In this document: piece after piece, positions 42,959-47,266 of the stretch
Numbering within the stretch: the first letter of the stretch is position 1
Layout of the letters: each line of letters starts with the position of its first letter
Assembly: GCF_018780585.1 (NCBI RefSeq)
Contig: NZ_JADMJL010000005.1
Location: forward strand, 1-47,266
Origin: Methyloversatilis discipulorum
Lineage (GTDB): Bacteria; Pseudomonadota; Gammaproteobacteria; Burkholderiales; Rhodocyclaceae
Reading direction: 5' to 3'
Length of the DNA stretch: 47,266 nt
Position numbers and translations under genes: made by a program
Notes under the pieces: generated by a model
Seen by the model: only the letters and a program-made list of their open reading frames with translations
Databases searched by the model: none
Told to the model about the DNA's origin: nothing

Positions 42959-43915
42959 ATGTTTCCGAAAACCGTCCTCCTGATCGGTGGCGCCGGCTTC
43001 ATCGGCAGCCACGTCGCCAGCCAGCTGGCCGCCCGCGACGTGCGCGTCATCGTGCCGACGCGCCGCCGCGACCGCGCCAGGCATCTGATCCTGCTGCCGA
43101 CGATCGACGTGGTCGAGGCCGACGTGCACGACCCGGCCACGCTGGCGCGTCTGATGACCGGCGTCGACGCCGTGGTCAATTTCGTCGGCATCCTGCACTC
43201 GCGCGGCGGCAGTCCCTGGGGCCGCGACTTCGAGCGTGCGCACGTGGCGCTGCCCAAGGCCATCGCCGCCGCGGCGAAGGCGGCAGGCGTGCAGCAGCTC
43301 ATCCAGGTCAGTGCGCTCGGCGCGTCCGAGGGGGCGCCGTCGGAGTATCTGCGCTCCAAGGCGGCCGGTGAGGCGGCCATCCGCGCCGGGGGCGTGGACT
43401 GGACGATATTCCGTCCGTCGCTGGTGTATGGCGACGGCAAGTGCTTCCTGTCGATGTTCGCAGGTCTGCTGAAGATGTTCCCGGTGTTCCCGCTGGCCGG
43501 TGCCGACACCCGCTACCAGCCGGTCGCGGCACGCGACGTCGCGCGCTGCATCGTGCATGCGCTGGGCGACGAGACGGCGGTCGGCCAGACCTATGCGCTG
43601 TGCGGCCCCAAGGTCTACACGATGCGCGAACTGGTGAAGATGACCGGCCGCGCCATCGGCGCCGAACGCTGCGTCATCGGCCTGCCCGGACCGCTGGCGT
43701 CGCTGCAGGCGCTGGCGCTGGAACTGGCGCCGGGGCCGACGCTGATGTCGCGCGACAACCTGCGCTCGATGCAGGTCGACAGCGTGTGCGATACCGGCTG
43801 CACGCTGCCTTTCGATTTCGTCCCGCTGGCGCTGGAGAGCGAGATCGACGCCTGCCTGGCCGATTTTCGCCCGACCGACCGCTTCGAGCACGCGCGCTCG
43901 AAAGCGCACAGATAG
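42959..43915 (+). CDS. NDUFA9-like complex I-type NAD(P)-binding SDR
   Basis: This 318-residue extended/atypical SDR has the N-terminal VLLIGGAGFIGSHVASQL Rossmann motif, then VVNFVGILHSRGG, VSALGASEGAPSEYLRSK and IFRPSLVYGDG. This is the pattern of the complex-I NDUFA9-subunit family (COG0702-like). The active-site Tyr sits in SEYLRSK. Bacterial members are of unknown substrate. The start is ATG 42959, and the stop is immediately followed by the cca ATG. Confidence 0.9.
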   Translation: MFPKTVLLIGGAGFIGSHVASQLAARDVRVIVPTRRRDRARHLILLPTIDVVEADVHDPATLARLMTGVDAVVNFVGILHSRGGSPWGRDFERAHVALPKAIAAAAKAAGVQQLIQVSALGASEGAPSEYLRSKAAGEAAIRAGGVDWTIFRPSLVYGDGKCFLSMFAGLLKMFPVFPLAGADTRYQPVAARDVARCIVHALGDETAVGQTYALCGPKVYTMRELVKMTGRAIGAERCVIGLPGPLASLQALALELAPGPTLMSRDNLRSMQVDSVCDTGCTLPFDFVPLALESEIDACLADFRPTDRFEHARSKAHR

Positions 43916-45136
43916 ATGAAGATCTACCGCGTCGGCGGCTCGGTCCGTGACGAGCTGATGGGGCTGCCGGCCGGCGACCGCGACTGGGTGGTCGTCGGCG
44001 CCACGCCGGAAGACATGGTGGCCGCCGGCTACACGCCGGTCGGCCGCGATTTTCCGGTCTTCCTGCACCCGCAGACGCACGAGGAACACGCGCTGGCGCG
44101 CACCGAGCGCAAGACCGCGCCCGGCTACCGCGGCTTCGTGTTCCACGCCGACCGTACGGTGACGCTGGAGCAGGACCTGCAGCGGCGCGACCTCACCATC
44201 AACGCGATCGCACGCGCCGACGACGGCACGCTCATCGACCCGTGCAATGGCCGCGCCGACATCGCCGCGCGCGTGCTGCGCCACGTCAGCGCCGCCTTCG
44301 CGGAAGACCCGGTGCGGATACTCAGGCTGGCCCGCTTCGCTGCGCGCTTCCACGACTTCACGGTGGCGCCGGCAACGGTGGCGCTGATGCGCGACATGGT
44401 GGATTGCGGCGAGGTCGATGCACTGGTGGCCGAGCGCGTGTGGCAGGAAGTGTCGCGCGGGCTGATGGAGGCGAAGCCCTCGCGCATGATCGAAGTGCTG
44501 CGCGAGTGCGGCGCGCTGCGCGTCGTGCTGCCGGAGGTGGACGCGCTGTTCGGCGTGCCGCAGCCGCCGCAGCACCATCCGGAGATCGACACCGGCATCC
44601 ACCTGATGCAGTGCCTGGACTGGGCGGCCGCGCACGGCGCTTCGCTGGCGGCGCGCTGGGCGCTGGTGGCGCACGACCTTGGCAAGGGCACGACGCCGAA
44701 GGAGGAATGGCCGCGCCACATCGCGCACGAGGCGCGCAGCGCGAAGCTGGCGCGCGAGCTGGCAGAGCGGCTGCGCGTGCCGGTCGATATCGCCGACATC
44801 GCGCGGCTGGTGGCGCAGGAGCACACCAATGTGCACCGCGCCGCAGAGCTGCGTGCCGACACCATGGTGAAGCTGCTGGAGCGGCTGGACGTGATGCGCA
44901 AGCCGGAACGGCTGGCCGACATCCTGCTCGCCTGCGAAGCCGACGCGCGCAGCCGCCCCGGCCGTGACGAGGCGGGTTATCCGCAGGCAGCGCGGGTGCG
45001 CTCGGCCGCGGAGGCGTTCCGCTCGGTCGATGCGGGCGCCATCGCAAGCCGGCTGGCGGCGTCGGGCAAGGTGTCCGGCCCGGCGATCGCACAGGCGGTG
45101 CACGCGGCGCGCGTGCAGGCAGTCGCGGCGCGCTAG
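43916..45136 (+). CDS. cca: Multifunctional CCA tRNA nucleotidyltransferase
   Basis: Cca adds or repairs the CCA end of tRNAs. The 406-residue protein is the long form with an HD domain. The NTP-transferase head has YRVGGSVRDELMG and DRDWVVVG (catalytic Asp pair). RRDLTINAIA and AEDPVRILRLARFAARF mark the neck. The HD phosphohydrolase motif lies in LVAHDLGKGTTPKEEWPRH. The start abuts the SDR stop directly. Its TAG stop overlaps the stop of the convergent EamA gene within CTAG. Confidence 0.97.
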   Translation: MKIYRVGGSVRDELMGLPAGDRDWVVVGATPEDMVAAGYTPVGRDFPVFLHPQTHEEHALARTERKTAPGYRGFVFHADRTVTLEQDLQRRDLTINAIARADDGTLIDPCNGRADIAARVLRHVSAAFAEDPVRILRLARFAARFHDFTVAPATVALMRDMVDCGEVDALVAERVWQEVSRGLMEAKPSRMIEVLRECGALRVVLPEVDALFGVPQPPQHHPEIDTGIHLMQCLDWAAAHGASLAARWALVAHDLGKGTTPKEEWPRHIAHEARSAKLARELAERLRVPVDIADIARLVAQEHTNVHRAAELRADTMVKLLERLDVMRKPERLADILLACEADARSRPGRDEAGYPQAARVRSAAEAFRSVDAGAIASRLAASGKVSGPAIAQAVHAARVQAVAAR

Positions 45137-45990
45137 GGTCTGTTGCGGCGGGTCGTCACCACCAGTGCGATGCCGCCCAGCGTCGCGACCGAGGCCAGCA
45201 GCAGGCGCAGCGTCAGCGCTTCGGACAGCAGCAGTGCGCCACCGATGGCCGCGATCACTGGCACCGACAGCTGCACGCTGGCCGCCTGCGTTGCGGTGAG
45301 ACCGCGCAGCGCGCTGTACCAGATGGCATAGCCGACGCCGGACGCCAGTGCGCCGGACAGCGCCGCATAGACGAAACCCAGCGCATCGATGCGCGCCTCG
45401 GCAGCGGCAATCATCGACAGACCGATCGCCATCGGCACCGCGCGCACGAAGTTGCCGGCGGTCATCGCCAGCGGCGTGCCGCGGGCGCGCCGGCCGCGCA
45501 GCGAATAAACGCCCCAGGCAATACCGGCCAGCGCCATCAGGATAGCGGCCTCGGCCGGTGGTGCGCTGACGCCGGGTGCCAGCAGCACGCCCAGCCCGGC
45601 CAGCGCCAGCAGCAGCCCCACGGTCTGCAGCGCGCGCAGCCGTTCGCCCTTCAAAAGGCCGGTGCCTATCATCGTTACCTGCACGGTGCCGAACAGCAGC
45701 AGCGCGCCGGTACCGGCGGACAGTTCGCGGTAGGCGTAGGAGAAGGCGGCGGCATAGACGAACAGCGCGGCTGCGCCCGCCCAGTCGCCCGCCAGTCGCC
45801 CGTCCTGCTGGCGACGGACCAGCGCCCACAGCACCAGGGCGCCGGCGGCGATGCGCACCAGCGTGAAGCTGGCGGCGTCGATTGCGGTATCGGCCAGCGC
45901 CAGGCGGTTCAGCACCGAATTGGCGGCGAAGGCCAGCATCGCCGCCGCGGTCAGGGCGGCGATGCGGCCCGGCGTCGGGCCTGCGCTCAA
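45133..45990 (-). CDS. EamA/DMT-family transporter
   Basis: This 285-residue inner-membrane protein has about ten hydrophobic helices arranged as two EamA repeats (about 10-135 and 145-280). [31 protein letters not shown] and the second-repeat [21 protein letters not shown] are typical. Substrate cannot be predicted. The start is an unusual TTG overlapping the TGA stop of ilvD (TTGA), which suggests coupling to ilvD translation. A later in-frame ATG would remove part of helix 1. Confidence 0.88.
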   Translation of the reverse strand: MSAGPTPGRIAALTAAAMLAFAANSVLNRLALADTAIDAASFTLVRIAAGALVLWALVRRQQDGRLAGDWAGAAALFVYAAAFSYAYRELSAGTGALLLFGTVQVTMIGTGLLKGERLRALQTVGLLLALAGLGVLLAPGVSAPPAEAAILMALAGIAWGVYSLRGRRARGTPLAMTAGNFVRAVPMAIGLSMIAAAEARIDALGFVYAALSGALASGVGYAIWYSALRGLTATQAASVQLSVPVIAAIGGALLLSEALTLRLLLASVATLGGIALVVTTRRNRP

Positions 45991-47266
45991 GAGCGGCGCA
46001 GCTGGCTCAGGTCGCGCACGGCGCCGGTGTCGGCGCTGGTGGTCATCAGCGCATAGGCCTGCAGCGCGGCCGACACGACGCGTTCCCGCGCGTGTGGCGT
46101 CCAGGCTGCGGCGCCGCGGTCCTCTTCCGCTTCGCGACGGTGCGCCAGTTCGGCGTCATCGACCGCGAGGTGGATGGTGCGGTTCGGGATGTCGATCTCG
46201 ATCACGTCGCCGTCCTTGACCAGTGCGATCAGCCCGCCCTGGGCCGCTTCCGGCGAGGCGTGGCCGATCGACAGGCCGGAGGTGCCACCGGAGAAGCGGC
46301 CGTCGGTCAGCAGTGCGCAGGCCTTGCCCAGGCCCTTGGACTTCAGATAGGTGGTCGGATACAGCATTTCCTGCATGCCCGGACCGCCCTTCGGGCCTTC
46401 GTAGCGGATCACCACGACTTCGCCCGGCTTGACCTGATCGCCGAGAATGCCGGCGACCGCGTCGTCCTGGCTCTCGAACACCTTGGCAGGGCCGGAGAAC
46501 TTCAGGATCGAGTCATCGACGCCGGCCGTCTTCACGATGCAGCCGCGCTCAGCGATGTTGCCGTACAGCACGGCCAGCCCGCCGTCCTGGCTGAAGGCGT
46601 GTTCCTTGTTGCGGATGACACCGTTCTCGCGGTCGAGATCCAGTTCCGGGTAGCGGCGGTCCTGCGAGAAGGCGACCTGGGTCGGGATGCCGCCGGGCGC
46701 GGCACGGTAGAAGGTGCGGACGGCCTCGTCCTCGGTGCGCACGATGTCGTACTTGTCGAGCGCTTCGCCCAGCGTGGCGCTGTGCACGGTCGGCAGGTCG
46801 CGATGGATCAGGCCGGCGCGGTCCAGCTCGCCGAGGATGGCCATGATGCCGCCGGCGCGGTGCACGTCTTCCATGTGCACGTCCGACTTGGCCGGCGCCA
46901 CCTTGGACAGGCAGGGCACGTGACGCGAGATGCGGTCGATGTCGGCCATCGTGAAATGGACGCCGGCTTCCTTCGCCGCGGCCAGCAGATGCAGCACAGT
47001 ATTGGTCGAGCCGCCCATCGACACGTCGAGCGTCATCGCGTTCTCGAAGGCCTTGAAGCTGGCGATCGAGCGCGGCAGCACCGAGGCGTCGTCGCCTTCG
47101 TAGTACTTGCGGCACAGTTCGACGACCAGCTGGCCGGCGCGCAGGAACAGCGCCTTGCGGTCGGCGTGGGTGGCCAGTACCGAGCCGTTGCCCGGCAGGC
47201 TGAGGCCCAGTGCTTCGGTCAGGCAGTTCATCGAATTGGCGGTGAACATGCCGGAGCAGGAGCCGC
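45987..47266 (-). CDS. ilvD: Dihydroxy-acid dehydratase, 3' part (runs off the right edge)
   Basis: IlvD dehydrates dihydroxy acids in valine and isoleucine synthesis using an Fe-S cluster. The frame is open to the window edge ([22 protein letters not shown]), so the N-terminal part lies outside. Motifs present are [73 protein letters not shown] and [22 protein letters not shown]. The Cys in GSCSG and CLSKVAP are cluster-ligand candidates. About 425 residues are visible. The stop overlaps the TTG start of the EamA gene. Confidence 0.96.
   Translation of the reverse strand, partial: GSCSGMFTANSMNCLTEALGLSLPGNGSVLATHADRKALFLRAGQLVVELCRKYYEGDDASVLPRSIASFKAFENAMTLDVSMGGSTNTVLHLLAAAKEAGVHFTMADIDRISRHVPCLSKVAPAKSDVHMEDVHRAGGIMAILGELDRAGLIHRDLPTVHSATLGEALDKYDIVRTEDEAVRTFYRAAPGGIPTQVAFSQDRRYPELDLDRENGVIRNKEHAFSQDGGLAVLYGNIAERGCIVKTAGVDDSILKFSGPAKVFESQDDAVAGILGDQVKPGEVVVIRYEGPKGGPGMQEMLYPTTYLKSKGLGKACALLTDGRFSGGTSGLSIGHASPEAAQGGLIALVKDGDVIEIDIPNRTIHLAVDDAELAHRREAEEDRGAAAWTPHARERVVSAALQAYALMTTSADTGAVRDLSQLRRS

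Noticed and set aside
42788-45829. A minus-strand open frame of about 1000 codons opposite the SDR and cca genes
   Set aside because: It runs across several real plus-strand genes, shows no domain and reflects high GC with few stops.

Overview
The window looks like the chromosome of a GC-rich betaproteobacterium, most plausibly a Rhodocyclales-type methylotroph or relative (Methyloversatilis-like). This is an inference from gene content: a betaproteobacterial rpoN-hpf-ptsN-hprK block, a methylamine-utilization-type cupredoxin, an MxaD-like periplasmic protein, a YncE-type propeller and a PQQ quinohemoprotein dehydrogenase. No rRNA or tRNA is present to confirm it.

Region 1 (1-4350) is accessory DNA. 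A gene-poor, degraded left flank is followed by a divergent, relatively AT-rich PQQ dehydrogenase with a C-terminal cytochrome c domain. Next comes an IS3-family element with near-perfect 24-bp ends and a frameshifted transposase, abutting a truncated piece of a second transposase. From about 4450 onward the sequence is uniformly GC-rich.

Region 2 (4450-10650) holds a DUF4394 lipoprotein, a cupredoxin overlapping functionally with a GGDEF-EAL protein next to it, an alpha/beta hydrolase, a diheme cytochrome c and a small orphan protein. Region 3 (10840-21310) is dominated by signalling genes: a predicted pseudokinase, an AAA+ ATPase, a class III cyclase with an FHA domain, and a canonical membrane Ser/Thr kinase co-directional with a CsgG-like protein and another exported protein. 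MidA-type methyltransferase and FolM-type reductase genes lie between them, and a two-repeat PsiF protein follows.

Region 4 (21414-36467) is almost entirely minus-strand housekeeping. Reading in the transcribed direction: yqaA-like, vanZ-like, a [2Fe-2S] ferredoxin, a hydrolase, cutA, dsbD, ribE, ribB(A), ribH, nusB, thiL, pgpA, pncC (cinA C-terminal type), recA, recX, lptB, rpoN, hpf, ptsN and hprK. Many of these overlap by a few bases, which suggests long co-transcribed units. Region 5 (36584-47266) holds ilvA and a YncE-like gene in translational overlap, an MxaD-like gene with a strong terminator, a glycine-rich membrane protein, 5-formyl-THF cyclo-ligase, a lytic transglycosylase, an NDUFA9-like SDR, cca, an EamA transporter and the 3' part of ilvD running off the right edge.

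The best leads for something undescribed are three. The first is the PQQ enzyme whose usual metal-ligand and vicinal-cysteine positions look substituted. The second is the kinase neighbourhood: a pseudokinase, an active kinase with repeated Asp-Ala-Thr motifs, and an FHA-cyclase. The third is the kinase, CsgG-like and exported-protein cassette, which may couple an inner-membrane kinase to the envelope.
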